64,000 nucleotides of DNA from Bacteroides intestinalis (lineage in GTDB: Bacteria; Bacteroidota; Bacteroidia; Bacteroidales; Bacteroidaceae), in the NCBI RefSeq assembly GCF_003464595.1, contig NZ_QRZF01000009.1:1-64000 (forward strand), read 5' to 3'. This document shows positions 34,793-47,981 of the stretch, one piece after another (positions within the stretch are counted from its first letter, which is position 1; every line of letters begins with the position of its first letter). Below the pieces are notes generated by a model. That model was not told where the DNA came from. It searched no databases and saw only the letters and a program-made list of their open reading frames with translations. The translations under genes were made by a program, and so were the position numbers.

Positions 34793-35188
34793 ATGAAAAG
34801 ACTTACATTGTATATGTTTATGCTCGTACTGAGCATTGGTTACGTTTCGGCACAGGGGAAAGCTGATATTAAGTTTGATAAGACCTCACATAACTTCGGT
34901 ACGTTTTCTGAAAATGATCCGGTAGTAAGTTGTGTATTCACATTCACCAATGTGGGCGATGCTCCGCTGGTTATACATCAAGCCGTAGCTTCCTGTGGAT
35001 GTACAGTTCCCGAATATACCCAGGAACCCGTATTACCGGGCAAAACCGGAACCGTTAAGATTACTTACAACGGAACAGGCAAGTATCCGGGACACTTCAA
35101 AAAGTCCATCACTTTGCGCACGAATGCCAAAACAGAAATGATGAGACTCTTTGTAGAAGGAGATATGACACCGAAAGATGCAAAATAA
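34793..35188 (+). CDS. DUF1573 secreted protein
   Basis: This 131-residue protein has a signal peptide (about 1-20, ending VSAQ) and one DUF1573 domain, an immunoglobulin-like beta fold (FDKTSHNFGTFSEND, VVSCVFTFTNVGDAPLVI, SCGCTVPEYTQEPVLPG). The CGCT motif with two nearby cysteines is typical of the family. The function is unknown; such proteins are abundant in Bacteroidota envelopes. It stands alone between its own promoter and a strong terminator. Confidence 0.85.
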   Translation: MKRLTLYMFMLVLSIGYVSAQGKADIKFDKTSHNFGTFSENDPVVSCVFTFTNVGDAPLVIHQAVASCGCTVPEYTQEPVLPGKTGTVKITYNGTGKYPGHFKKSITLRTNAKTEMMRLFVEGDMTPKDAK

Positions 35189-35208
35189 GCATCTTTATAT
35201 ATAAGAAT

Positions 35209-35240
35209 AAAGGAGAATTTTTCAATTCTCCTTTTTTTTT
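35209..35240 (+). terminator. intrinsic terminator
   Basis: aaaggagaatt (35209-35219) and aattctccttt (35224-35234) form a perfect 11-bp stem with a run of nine Ts (35232-35240). Confidence 0.9.
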
Positions 35241-35323
35241 GCTTTCTTTGAAGCTGATTTGGATAAAATAAACAATTAATTGACGACATAATAACTATAA
35301 AACATAAAAGCAATTAAGAAACT

Positions 35324-37315
35324 ATGAAACAAGAAGAAGAGAAATTGACCGGTCTGCCGGAAAATGCATTCCGTGAACTGAAACCGGGCGAGGTCTACAA
35401 CCCGTTGATGAGCCCTGACAAGAAGTACCCGGAAGTTAACCTCTGGTCTGTATTATGGGGTATCGCTATGGCTATCCTCTTTTCGGCTGCGGCAGCCTAT
35501 CTGGGATTGAAAGTAGGACAAGTGTTCGAAGCAGCCATTCCTATTGCAATTATTGCCGTGGGCGTATCAGGCGCAGCCAAACGTAAGAATGCGTTGGGAG
35601 AAAATGTCATTATCCAATCCATCGGCGCCAGTTCCGGCGTTATCGTGGCAGGTGCCATCTTTACCCTGCCCGCCTTATACATTCTACAAGAAACTTATCC
35701 GGAAGAAATCACAGTTACTTTCACCCAAGTATTCATCAGCTCTCTGCTGGGAGGTGTGTTGGGTATTCTCTTCCTCATTCCATTCCGTAAATATTTTGTA
35801 AGTGATATGCATGGCAAGTATCCTTTCCCCGAAGCAACAGCTACCACACAGGTACTGGTATCGGGTGAGAAAGGCGGAAGCCAGGCCAAACCGTTGCTGC
35901 TGGCAGGTATTATCGGAGGTTTATATGACTTCATCGTTGCCACATTCGGCTGGTGGAACGAAAATTTCACCACACGTGTATGCGGCTTTGGTGAGATGTT
36001 GGCTGATAAAGCAAAACTGGTATTCAAAGTGAATACAGGTGCGGCCGTACTTGGTTTGGGCTATATTGTAGGTCTGAAATATGCTTCTATCATCTGTGCC
36101 GGTTCACTGGCTGTATGGTGGATTATCATTCCGGGAATGTCCATGATCTGGGGTGACAGTGTGTTGAACCAGTGGAATCCGTCAATTGTAGCTACCGTAG
36201 GCAGCATGGCTCCCGAAGAAATTTTCAATTATTATGCCAAGAGCATCGGTATCGGCGGTATCGCTATGGCAGGTATCATCGGTATCATCAAGTCATGGGG
36301 CATTATTAAGAGTGCTGTAGGACTGGCAGCTAAGGAGATGGGTGGAAAATCCAATGTAGAAGCCAGCATGAAGCGTACTCAGCGCGATATTTCTATGAAG
36401 ATTATTGCTATCGGTTCTATTATAACGCTGTTACTGGTATTCTTATTCTTCTACTTCGATGTGATGCAAGGCAGTTTGCTGCATACTGTGGTAGCTATTC
36501 TGTTGGTGGCAGGTATCGCTTTCCTGTTTACGACTGTGGCTGCCAATGCCATTGCAATCGTAGGTACGAACCCGGTTTCCGGCATGACGCTGATGACATT
36601 GATTTTGGCATCGGTAGTGATGGTATCTGTTGGTTTGAAAGGTCCTGAAGGAATGGTAGCTGCATTGGTAATGGGTGGCGTTGTGTGTACGGCACTGTCT
36701 ATGGCAGGTGGTTTCATTACTGACTTGAAAATCGGTTATTGGTTGGGTAGTACACCCGCCAAACAGGAAGCCTGGAAGTTCCTCGGAACGATTGTTTCAG
36801 CTGCAACCGTAGGTGGTGTAATGATTATCCTGAATAAAACATACGGATTTACCAGCGGACAACTGGCTGCTCCGCAAGCTAATGCGATGGCGGCAGTGAT
36901 CGAACCGCTAATGAATGGCGTGGGTGCTCCTTGGTTGCTTTACGGCATTGGTGCAGTACTTGCTATCGTATTGAATGCATTCAAAATTCCCGCATTGGCA
37001 TTTGCATTGGGTATGTTCATTCCGTTACAACTAAACATTCCTCTCGTTGTGGGTGGTGCTGTGAACTGGTACGTAACCAGCCGTAGCAAAGATGCTGCTC
37101 TTAATGCAGAACGTGGCGAAAAAGGTACGTTGCTGGCATCCGGTTTCATTGCCGGTGGTGCGCTTATGGGCGTAGTCAGTGCAGCAATGCGTTTCGGAGG
37201 TATCAACCTGGTGAATGATGCCTGGGTAAACAATACGTGGTCCGAAGTACTGGCATTGGGTGCTTATGCATTGCTGATAATTTACTTTATCAAGGCTTCG
37301 ATGAAAACCAAATAA
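35324..37315 (+). CDS. OPT-family oligopeptide transporter
   Basis: This 663-residue membrane protein has about fourteen to sixteen spans and the OPT pattern (NLWSVLWGIAMAILFSAAAA, SDMHGKYPFPEATATTQVL, then IPALAFALGMFIPLQLNIP). OPT carriers take up small peptides or metal-chelate complexes with protons. No metal-specific marker is visible. It is the first of three closely spaced genes (10 and 11 base gaps) with an esterase and a beta-galactosidase, an unusual mix for one transcript. Confidence 0.88.
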   Translation: MKQEEEKLTGLPENAFRELKPGEVYNPLMSPDKKYPEVNLWSVLWGIAMAILFSAAAAYLGLKVGQVFEAAIPIAIIAVGVSGAAKRKNALGENVIIQSIGASSGVIVAGAIFTLPALYILQETYPEEITVTFTQVFISSLLGGVLGILFLIPFRKYFVSDMHGKYPFPEATATTQVLVSGEKGGSQAKPLLLAGIIGGLYDFIVATFGWWNENFTTRVCGFGEMLADKAKLVFKVNTGAAVLGLGYIVGLKYASIICAGSLAVWWIIIPGMSMIWGDSVLNQWNPSIVATVGSMAPEEIFNYYAKSIGIGGIAMAGIIGIIKSWGIIKSAVGLAAKEMGGKSNVEASMKRTQRDISMKIIAIGSIITLLLVFLFFYFDVMQGSLLHTVVAILLVAGIAFLFTTVAANAIAIVGTNPVSGMTLMTLILASVVMVSVGLKGPEGMVAALVMGGVVCTALSMAGGFITDLKIGYWLGSTPAKQEAWKFLGTIVSAATVGGVMIILNKTYGFTSGQLAAPQANAMAAVIEPLMNGVGAPWLLYGIGAVLAIVLNAFKIPALAFALGMFIPLQLNIPLVVGGAVNWYVTSRSKDAALNAERGEKGTLLASGFIAGGALMGVVSAAMRFGGINLVNDAWVNNTWSEVLALGAYALLIIYFIKASMKTK

Positions 37316-37325
37316 TAAAAATACA

Positions 37326-41425
<4,100 letters not shown>

Positions 41426-41454
41426 ATTTAATCTGTCCAAATTAAGGATTAATG

Positions 41455-41488
41455 AAAAGGATGTCGTACTTTTGCGACATCCTTTTTT
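41455..41488 (+). terminator. intrinsic terminator enclosing a promoter-like element
   Basis: aaaggatgtcg (41456-41466) and cgacatccttt (41475-41485) form a perfect stem followed by Ts. The 8-base loop, TACTTTTG (41467-41474), itself fits the TAnnTTTG promoter element, and the next gene starts 40 bases on. Confidence 0.8.
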
Positions 41489-41513
41489 ATTTATATTAAT
41501 AAACGAAAGAACA

Positions 41514-42299
41514 ATGAAAACAATGATTACCCTCCTGTTCAGTGCGCTTTGTGTAGCTACTGTCAGTGCTCAGACAGATGAAAAAGACAATGCCATGCTG
41601 AACAATGGAATAAATTTTCTGGATATTCCTTACGTAGCACATACGTTGGAAGTTACTGATGGCGAAGAAGAACTTATCATCAATTGTGATGAAGTAGATT
41701 GCACCACCTTTGTAGAATATACTCTTGCTATGGCCCTCTCTCCTACCGAAGACGGACAGGTAGCTGAAGGCGATTTTGCTACCAATCTGCAAAAGATCCG
41801 CTACCGTGATGGAAAAATCAACGGTTATCCTTCACGCCTGCACTACATTGCAGACTGGGTAAACAATGGTGTTCGTAACGGTTTCCTGGAAGACGTAACA
41901 ACAGCTTACAGCCCATACACCCAGAAAGTTTCTCTTTCCTACATGTCTTCTCATCCGGAACTGTACAAACAGCTGAGTAATTCTCCGGAGAATGTAGCAA
42001 AAATGAAAGAGATCGAGAAGTCATTGAATGGTCAGGAATTTCATTATGTTCCCAAAGATAAGCTACCGTTTAATGGTCTGCCTTGGATAAAGAATGGTGA
42101 TATCATTGCTATTACAACGAATACTCCGGGATTGGATGTGGCTCATATGGGTATTGCTTTCTATGTAAACGGCAAATTAAGTCTGCTACATGCTTCTTCT
42201 AAAGAAAAGAAAGTGGTGGTTTCGAAAGTGGCTTTAGGACAAATGCTACAGAATAATGATAACTGGACAGGAATCAGAGTACTAAGGATGAAGAAGTAA
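41514..42299 (+). CDS. DUF1460 amidase-like exported protein
   Basis: The ATG at 41514 gives 261 residues with a signal peptide (about 1-20, ending VSAQ); the longer reading runs through the terminator stem. The DUF1460 family (N-acetylmuramoyl-L-alanine amidase-like) has an NlpC/P60-type fold. The likely nucleophile Cys lies in VDCTTFVEY and a His in DVAHMGIAFY. Such enzymes cleave cell-wall peptides in the periplasm. It stands as a single gene between two terminators. Confidence 0.85.
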   Translation: MKTMITLLFSALCVATVSAQTDEKDNAMLNNGINFLDIPYVAHTLEVTDGEEELIINCDEVDCTTFVEYTLAMALSPTEDGQVAEGDFATNLQKIRYRDGKINGYPSRLHYIADWVNNGVRNGFLEDVTTAYSPYTQKVSLSYMSSHPELYKQLSNSPENVAKMKEIEKSLNGQEFHYVPKDKLPFNGLPWIKNGDIIAITTNTPGLDVAHMGIAFYVNGKLSLLHASSKEKKVVVSKVALGQMLQNNDNWTGIRVLRMKK

Positions 42300-42316
42300 A
42301 TCAGAGATGATTATAC

Positions 42317-42357
42317 ACAAAGGGAGTTCCGAATTTTTCGAACTCCCTTTTTTTTGT
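42317..42357. terminator. bidirectional terminator between convergent genes
   Basis: aaagggagttc and gaactccctttt form a stem around cgaatttttc, followed by a T-run. It serves the DUF1460 gene and, on the other strand, the acyltransferase gene. Confidence 0.8.
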
Positions 42358-43424
42358 TACATCTTCACGCCAACCGTTCCCAGCACTAACCTCACTCCTC
42401 TTGCCGCAATAAAACAACACGGAATGCCCACCACACAAACCAATGCCAATTGCATCAATGGAGAGACCGGCAAAAGTTCCACAACAAATATGCAACCTAC
42501 CACAACAACAGGATGAATAAAATAAGCCGCGTAACTATCAGTGGACAATTTCTGGACCAAAGGCATCGGTTTGTCCCAATGAGCCTTCCCGTATGCTAAC
42601 AGAAAATAGCAAATACCCACACACATAACAGGTTCCCAAAGGGCATAAAATAAAGCCTGCAAATTCCATCCACCCGAGAATAAATCCATCTGTTCTGAAA
42701 AACTACTCATTACAATCAATAAAGAAGGAATGCCACAAAGAATTGCTATAAGAAACCAGGGAAGTGCATTCTTCACACAGATTTTATCCAGCCAATGATT
42801 ACGATGCGCCACAATTCCCAACAAATACATACCTATATATAAAGGAAAGAACCCCAGCTGCAATCCTAAAACTTCACTTCCTACAGGAACATAAAGCCGA
42901 ATGAGGAATGCTGCGGCACCCGTCATTAGCATAAATAGAAGAATACCCATTATTGCAGGATATTTCCAATTCAGTGCCAACCGCTTTGTACAAAAATGGC
43001 GATAAACAGCATAACTCAATTCAAAAATCAACAGCGTAAATACAAACCACATCGGTCCAAAACCCGGTCTACCCCATACACCGTATATCCAATATATTAA
43101 TAGAGGATTGACTAGAAAACTATAAATCAAAAGAGGAATACCCAAACGGTTGAGACGATCGTATATAAAAGATTTCATTCCTTTACGATCAAAAGAAAAG
43201 GGCATCAGATAGGCAGAGATAAAAAAGAAAAGACTCATAAAATAGGATTGGTCAATGCCCATAGATGCTGAGAGCAATCCTTGAGTTAGGCCGGTAGTTG
43301 TTTCCTTCGATATGTAATACCATCCACCGGAAGCTCCGAAAGCAACCGCAGAATGATGATAGAACACCAGCATAGTAAGGAAAACCCGTAATAAGTCAAG
43401 ATAATAAAAACGCGTCCGATTCAT
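42357..43424 (-). CDS. acyltransferase-3 family membrane protein
   Basis: This 355-residue protein has about ten spans and the acyltransferase-3 start (FYYLDLLRVFLTMLVFYHHSAV), with the conserved Arg and His in the first span. The family O-acylates sugars or surface polymers using cytoplasmic acyl donors. The gene is alone with no glycosyltransferase neighbours, so the target is unknown. A clear promoter is not visible in the 88 bases upstream. Confidence 0.85.
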   Translation of the reverse strand: MNRTRFYYLDLLRVFLTMLVFYHHSAVAFGASGGWYYISKETTTGLTQGLLSASMGIDQSYFMSLFFFISAYLMPFSFDRKGMKSFIYDRLNRLGIPLLIYSFLVNPLLIYWIYGVWGRPGFGPMWFVFTLLIFELSYAVYRHFCTKRLALNWKYPAIMGILLFMLMTGAAAFLIRLYVPVGSEVLGLQLGFFPLYIGMYLLGIVAHRNHWLDKICVKNALPWFLIAILCGIPSLLIVMSSFSEQMDLFSGGWNLQALFYALWEPVMCVGICYFLLAYGKAHWDKPMPLVQKLSTDSYAAYFIHPVVVVGCIFVVELLPVSPLMQLALVCVVGIPCCFIAARGVRLVLGTVGVKM

Positions 43425-43512
43425 AGTATTTATATTTATGGTTAATTAAAATAGCTTGGAGATATTTTAAAGAATATCTCCAAGCCCCCAGAAAAACTAA
43501 AATAACAATCTG

Positions 43513-44634
43513 TTACCCTCGCATCAGCAATTCCGGGAATGTAAATCCTTGCATGGTATAGCAGATAAAGAAGATGGTAGCACTAACAATCCACAGAATG
43601 AGCAATGTCCACTTCAACCCGGAAACCATAGGTTGCCAATTGAACACCGGACGGAAGATTGCGAAAACAAGGCTAACCAGAGGAATACCCACTACGAGGA
43701 TACCTGCAATATATAGTACGATGGCTGACAAAGGAGATGTAGATAATACAAAATCAATAGCCGGGAACCAAGACATCAACGCTGCCCCACCACCAATAGC
43801 AACTGCAATAGCGGCAAAGAGCAAAGCCACAAATACAATACCGAAAACAAACAGTACCGGGCTGCAAATGATAGCCACAATAATCAGACAAATCTTCAGG
43901 AACCAACCGACAATCATTAACAACGTATCACCGGTCCTTTGCATAGAAGTACGAGGTTTATCAGACTTCATATAATCGTTTACATTATTTGTAACTCTCT
44001 CAAAACCATCAGTTACAGTCTTTCCAATGTTCTCTACCGTAACAGCTTCACCACGCATGTTCAACTTCTCAGCCGCCGTACGAGCTTCAGGAATCACTAT
44101 CCAGCAAATGATATAGATAGGGATCAAGAACTTGAAACCAAAAATTGCGCAAAAAACAAGAACCAAACGGAACCAAGTGGAATCCCAGCCTAAATAAACA
44201 CTAAGTCCCCCTATCACGCCACCCAGCATTTTATCGTCCGGATTGCGATACAAACGGCGACGGGTTGAAGTATAAGAAGAATTATTATCACCATTCCAGG
44301 AACCGGAACCATAACCTTCACCGAAGGCGCCCTTCGTATTTCCGGAACCGGAAGCAGTATTCTCTTCCGTACCTGTTTCCATCTCTTCAGGTTTCCCCAT
44401 ACGATTGATTACTTCTTCTACATCGGTTATAGTGATCACTTGAGAGCCAGCAGTCAGCTTCTCTAAAAAAAGTTCAGAGATGCGAAGTTCGATGTCATTT
44501 ACAATCTCGTCAGCACCGGCTTGTCTTCTAAAGTGCAGTTTCAGATTGCATAGATAGTTATCCAAAAGGCGATAGGCGTCTTCATCAATGTGGAAAACAG
44601 TTCCGCCCAAATTTACTGTTAATGTCTTTTTCAT
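43513..44634 (-). CDS. PspC-domain membrane protein
   Basis: This 373-residue protein has an N-terminal cytoplasmic part (1-110; MKKTLTVNLGGTVFHIDEDAY, then a helical segment), a PspC domain (about 115-180, RRRLYRNPDDKMLGGVIGGLS and LVLVFCAIFGFKFLIPIYII) and four more spans. PspC domains take part in envelope stress sensing. It follows a PadR repressor gene by 52 bases. This PadR-PspC pair is widespread in Bacteroidota, and the repressor probably controls the pair. Confidence 0.85.
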   Translation of the reverse strand: MKKTLTVNLGGTVFHIDEDAYRLLDNYLCNLKLHFRRQAGADEIVNDIELRISELFLEKLTAGSQVITITDVEEVINRMGKPEEMETGTEENTASGSGNTKGAFGEGYGSGSWNGDNNSSYTSTRRRLYRNPDDKMLGGVIGGLSVYLGWDSTWFRLVLVFCAIFGFKFLIPIYIICWIVIPEARTAAEKLNMRGEAVTVENIGKTVTDGFERVTNNVNDYMKSDKPRTSMQRTGDTLLMIVGWFLKICLIIVAIICSPVLFVFGIVFVALLFAAIAVAIGGGAALMSWFPAIDFVLSTSPLSAIVLYIAGILVVGIPLVSLVFAIFRPVFNWQPMVSGLKWTLLILWIVSATIFFICYTMQGFTFPELLMRG

Positions 44635-44686
44635 TGCTATTTGTTTTTAAAATTTATACTGATACGAGGTTTTTAATATCTTGAAT

Positions 44687-45013
44687 CTAATAGTTGGCTA
44701 TATGATTCACTGTTTCATTCAACTCACGCCAGGAGATTTCCAACTCTCCAAGAAAAACTTCCCCTTTCGGGGTGAGCTTGTAATATTTACGTGGTGGTCC
44801 TTGTGTGGACTCTATCCATTCGTAACTTAACAGATCGTCATTCTTCAGACGAGTGAGCAGCGGGTAAAGCGTTCCTTCCACTACAATCAGCTTGGCTTCT
44901 TTAAGTTTCTGGATAATATCCGAAGCGTAGGCCGGTTCTTTGTGAAGCAGTAGCATGATGCAATACTCTAACATGCCCTTACGCATTTGCGACTTTACAT
45001 TATTTACGTCCAT
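44687..45013 (-). CDS. PadR-family transcriptional regulator
   Basis: This 108-residue protein is a compact PadR regulator: a winged helix (about 10-85, with EYCIMLLLHKEPAYASDIIQKL and the wing VEGTLYPLLTRLKNDDLL) and a short C-terminal helix. Such proteins bind a palindromic operator and often repress their own operon. It is the first gene of the pair with the PspC protein, with a promoter at 45054-45061. Confidence 0.88.
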   Translation of the reverse strand: MDVNNVKSQMRKGMLEYCIMLLLHKEPAYASDIIQKLKEAKLIVVEGTLYPLLTRLKNDDLLSYEWIESTQGPPRKYYKLTPKGEVFLGELEISWRELNETVNHIANY

Positions 45014-45053
45014 CTCTTATTGGTTTACGATTCGACAATTTTCTATTTTATAG

Positions 45054-45061
45054 CAAAGATA
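45054..45061 (-). promoter_or_regulatory. promoter -7 element for padR-pspC
   Basis: CAAAGATA on the plus strand is TATCTTTG on the minus strand, 41 bases before the padR start. Confidence 0.6.
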
Positions 45062-45225
45062 GCAACTGATTGAAATAGAGCTTTTCTTTGTATGACACAA
45101 ATATATGTATTATCTTAGTACTATGCAATACAAAGTACCTTGTATTTTATTTGATTAACATTATTATCTATTCACACCTTATTAATAAAGCGCCAAGGGA
45201 GAGAATAACATATAAGAGAAAAATG

Positions 45226-45233
45226 TATCTTTG
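45226..45233 (+). promoter_or_regulatory. promoter -7 element for the GNAT gene
   Basis: TATCTTTG fits TAnnTTTG, 27 bases before the ATG at 45260. Confidence 0.6.
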
Positions 45234-45259
45234 CGACCAAACTGTAAATACAACGAACT

Positions 45260-45760
45260 ATGTTAACTATCAGAAAAGCAACTACAGCCGATTGTGAGCT
45301 GATTCATAAACTTGCATGGCAGATATTTCCGGAGACTTACAAGGACATACTTTCACCGGAGCAAAACGATTACATGATGGAATGGATGTACTCCATAGAG
45401 AACATCCGCAAGCAAATGGAAGAAGAAGGGCATGTATATTTCATTGGATACAAGGACAAGGAAGTGTGTGGTTATGTATCTGTGCAACAACAAGGTGAAG
45501 ACCTCTTCCATTTACAGAAAATATATGTACTCCCCTCCTTTCAAGGATCACATTGCGGTAGCTTCTTATTCCATGAAGCCGTCAAATATATCAAGGAAGT
45601 ACATCCCGGTCCATGCCTGATGGAATTAAATGTGAACCGCAACAACAAAGCGCTGAATTTCTATGAACGTATGGGAATGAGGAAATTGAGGGAAGGGGAT
45701 TTTCCGATAGGAAACGGATATTATATGAATGATTTTATAATGGGGCTGGAGATCAATTAG
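45260..45760 (+). CDS. GNAT-family N-acetyltransferase
   Basis: This 166-residue protein has the GNAT acetyl-CoA fold with the QKIYVLPSFQGSHCGSFLF motif A (about 93-112) and LNVNRNNKALNFYERMGM near the end. The substrate is not evident; RimI-like protein acetylation or small-molecule acetylation are both possible. It stands alone with its own promoter and terminator. Confidence 0.88.
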   Translation: MLTIRKATTADCELIHKLAWQIFPETYKDILSPEQNDYMMEWMYSIENIRKQMEEEGHVYFIGYKDKEVCGYVSVQQQGEDLFHLQKIYVLPSFQGSHCGSFLFHEAVKYIKEVHPGPCLMELNVNRNNKALNFYERMGMRKLREGDFPIGNGYYMNDFIMGLEIN

Positions 45761-45769
45761 AAATTGAAA

Positions 45770-45825
45770 ATTAAAGGCTGCGCAGTTCAAAAGAGAACCT
45801 TGCGCAGCCTTTAATTTTTAATTTT
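45770..45825. terminator. strong bidirectional terminator
   Basis: attaaaggctgcgca (45770-45784) and tgcgcagcctttaat (45801-45815) form a perfect 15-bp stem, followed by T-rich sequence. It serves the GNAT gene and the convergent transporter gene. Confidence 0.9.
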
Positions 45826-45842
45826 TAATTTTCAACTTCTAA

Positions 45843-47405
45843 TTATTCCGTTACTCGTTCCAACCATTTTACCATGCCGAACATAACACCCATTGACACA
45901 AGACAAATAACAAAGAACACAGTCCAGCACTGCCAGATAGGAATCTTATTATACATCATAGGACCAAGGAATAAGAATAGATTTCCTATCGCTGTTGCAC
46001 CCAGCCACAAGCCTTGACACAAGCCCTGAATATGCTTGGGAGCTACCTTAGAAACAAATGAAAGACCCAGCGGCGAAATAAAAAGCTCAGCTACAGTCAG
46101 GAAGAAATAAACCACAATCAGCACCCACGGACCAGCCTTCAACCCTGCTTTGGCAGAGTCAGCCATCGCCTTAAACTCAGTGCCTGAAGGATAACCTTGC
46201 ATTGCCGAATAAATGGTAAGGAATAAGAAGGCAAGTCCTGCAATACCCATACCAATGGCAATCTTCTTAGGAGTAGAAATTTGCTGACCACGACGGGAAA
46301 GCGCACCAAAGAAGAGCATGATGAGCGGAGTAAGTACTATCACAAAGAATGGATTCACAGCTTGCCAAATTTCGGGTGCAATACTATCGGTTACTACGAA
46401 GTCGCGGGCAAAAAGTGAAAGCGACTGTCCGTTCTGATGGAATGAGAACCAGAAGAAAATCACGATACCCAATACAGCAAACAGTGCATACAAACGTTGC
46501 TTTATCTCCTTTGCCATAGCTGCTTTCTCTGCAGGGGTATAAGTCACCGATTCTTGTTTTTCCTTCTTGCCCGGTGTAGGGAATACCTTCCGACATGCAA
46601 TGAAGATGAAAAGAGAAATAAGCATAGCTACTACCGAAGCTATGAATGAATAGTGGATACCTGTATTGAATACGTCAAGATATTGGGTACAGAAAACGCT
46701 CAAATCAGTTGTTACCGTACCTCCTACTTTGACAACCAGCTCATTTAGGTTAGAGAGATTATCGGAAGCCATATCTCCACCTTCCTTAATATATTGATGG
46801 CACAATGCAGGCAGATCAGCATTATACATCATGCTATGAACCTTCAGCCACCATTCTCTAAGCAAGGGAGCAACAAAAGGTGCAATCAAACCACCAATAT
46901 TGATAAATACATAGAATATCTGAAAACCAGAATCACGACGGCTCTTAGCCAGCTTCAAGGCTTCAGGTCCTTTTTTCTCAGCTTCTTTTTCAAGGTTGTC
47001 GTACATCTGACCTACGATAGCCTGTAAATTTCCTTTAAAAAGTCCGTTACCGAAAGCTATGAAAAACAAAGAGACACAAGTCAAAGGAAGCAACCAACCA
47101 ATATTTTCAGTAGTAGACAGTACAGGAATAGATAGAATGACATAACCCAATGACATCACTATCAATCCTGACATGATTGTTCCTTTATAGTTTTGCGTCC
47201 TATCGGCAATAATACCGCCTACCAAACTCAGTACATAGATACCACAATAAAAGACCGAGTAGATAATGGAACTGGTTTCGTCACTCAGGCCGAATTTGGA
47301 GCAGAGGAACAGTACCAGTACGGCATTCATGATGTAGTAGCCGAACCTTTCGCCCATATTGGAGATAGCAGCTGCCAACAGACCTTTAGGATGATTCTTG
47401 AACAT
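45843..47405 (-). CDS. POT-family peptide/proton symporter
   Basis: This 520-residue membrane protein has fourteen spans. The POT family start is recognisable (HPKGLLAAAISNMGERFGYY, the ExxERFxYY-type motif) and GNGLFKGNLQAIVG fits the second signature. It imports di- and tripeptides with protons. A long loop (about 185-235) separates spans 5 and 6. It has its own promoter at 47456-47463. Confidence 0.9.
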   Translation of the reverse strand: MFKNHPKGLLAAAISNMGERFGYYIMNAVLVLFLCSKFGLSDETSSIIYSVFYCGIYVLSLVGGIIADRTQNYKGTIMSGLIVMSLGYVILSIPVLSTTENIGWLLPLTCVSLFFIAFGNGLFKGNLQAIVGQMYDNLEKEAEKKGPEALKLAKSRRDSGFQIFYVFINIGGLIAPFVAPLLREWWLKVHSMMYNADLPALCHQYIKEGGDMASDNLSNLNELVVKVGGTVTTDLSVFCTQYLDVFNTGIHYSFIASVVAMLISLFIFIACRKVFPTPGKKEKQESVTYTPAEKAAMAKEIKQRLYALFAVLGIVIFFWFSFHQNGQSLSLFARDFVVTDSIAPEIWQAVNPFFVIVLTPLIMLFFGALSRRGQQISTPKKIAIGMGIAGLAFLFLTIYSAMQGYPSGTEFKAMADSAKAGLKAGPWVLIVVYFFLTVAELFISPLGLSFVSKVAPKHIQGLCQGLWLGATAIGNLFLFLGPMMYNKIPIWQCWTVFFVICLVSMGVMFGMVKWLERVTE

Positions 47406-47455
47406 AGATATAAGTTTTTAAATTAGTAATTAGATTGATTTTCGTTTATTAAATG

Positions 47456-47463
47456 CAAATATA
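47456..47463 (-). promoter_or_regulatory. promoter -7 element for the POT gene
   Basis: CAAATATA on the plus strand reads TATATTTG on the minus strand (TAnnTTTG), 51 bases before the start. Confidence 0.5.
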
Positions 47464-47498
47464 TACATTTTGCTGAAATAACCTGTAAAAAAGTGAAA

Positions 47499-47978
47499 TT
47501 AGTCATGAAAAAGGATGCAAACTTCAGCATGAACCTCCTTAATTAAATCATTTGGATCAAGTTTAAGCTGCAGGCCACGCTGACCTGCACTTATGTAGAT
47601 ATAAGGATAATTGAGACAAGATTCATGAATATATGTAGGAAAAGGTTTCTTCATGCCGATAGGAGTACATCCCCCACGAATATATCCCGTCAAAGGAAGT
47701 AATTCTTTCATCGGAATAAGATCACACTTCTTATTACCGGAAGCCTTAGCAGCCAGCTTCAGGTCCACTTCATGTTCGCCAGGAATGACGCAAACAAAAT
47801 GACCATTCTTGTCACCATGCAGTACAAGGGTTTTGAATACTTGCTCGATATTCTCCCCCAAGCTATCAGCCACATGAATAGCACTCAAATCATTTTCATC
47901 CACTTCATAGGGAATCAGTTCGTATGCAATTTTGGCCTTGTCCAAAAGCCTTGCCGCATTTGTTTTATTGATCTTCAT
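47499..47978 (-). CDS. ybaK: YbaK-type Cys-tRNA(Pro)/Cys-tRNA(Cys) deacylase
   Basis: This 159-residue protein matches the YbaK/aminoacyl-tRNA deacylase domain over its full length (KTNAARLLDKAKIAYEL, VFKTLVLHGDK with the conserved Lys, GYIRGGCTPIGMKK). YbaK removes cysteine wrongly attached to tRNA(Pro). It begins 3 bases after the uvrA stop, so it is the last gene of the CHU_C-uvrA-ybaK transcript. Confidence 0.92.
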   Translation of the reverse strand: MKINKTNAARLLDKAKIAYELIPYEVDENDLSAIHVADSLGENIEQVFKTLVLHGDKNGHFVCVIPGEHEVDLKLAAKASGNKKCDLIPMKELLPLTGYIRGGCTPIGMKKPFPTYIHESCLNYPYIYISAGQRGLQLKLDPNDLIKEVHAEVCILFHD

Positions 47979-47981
47979 AAT

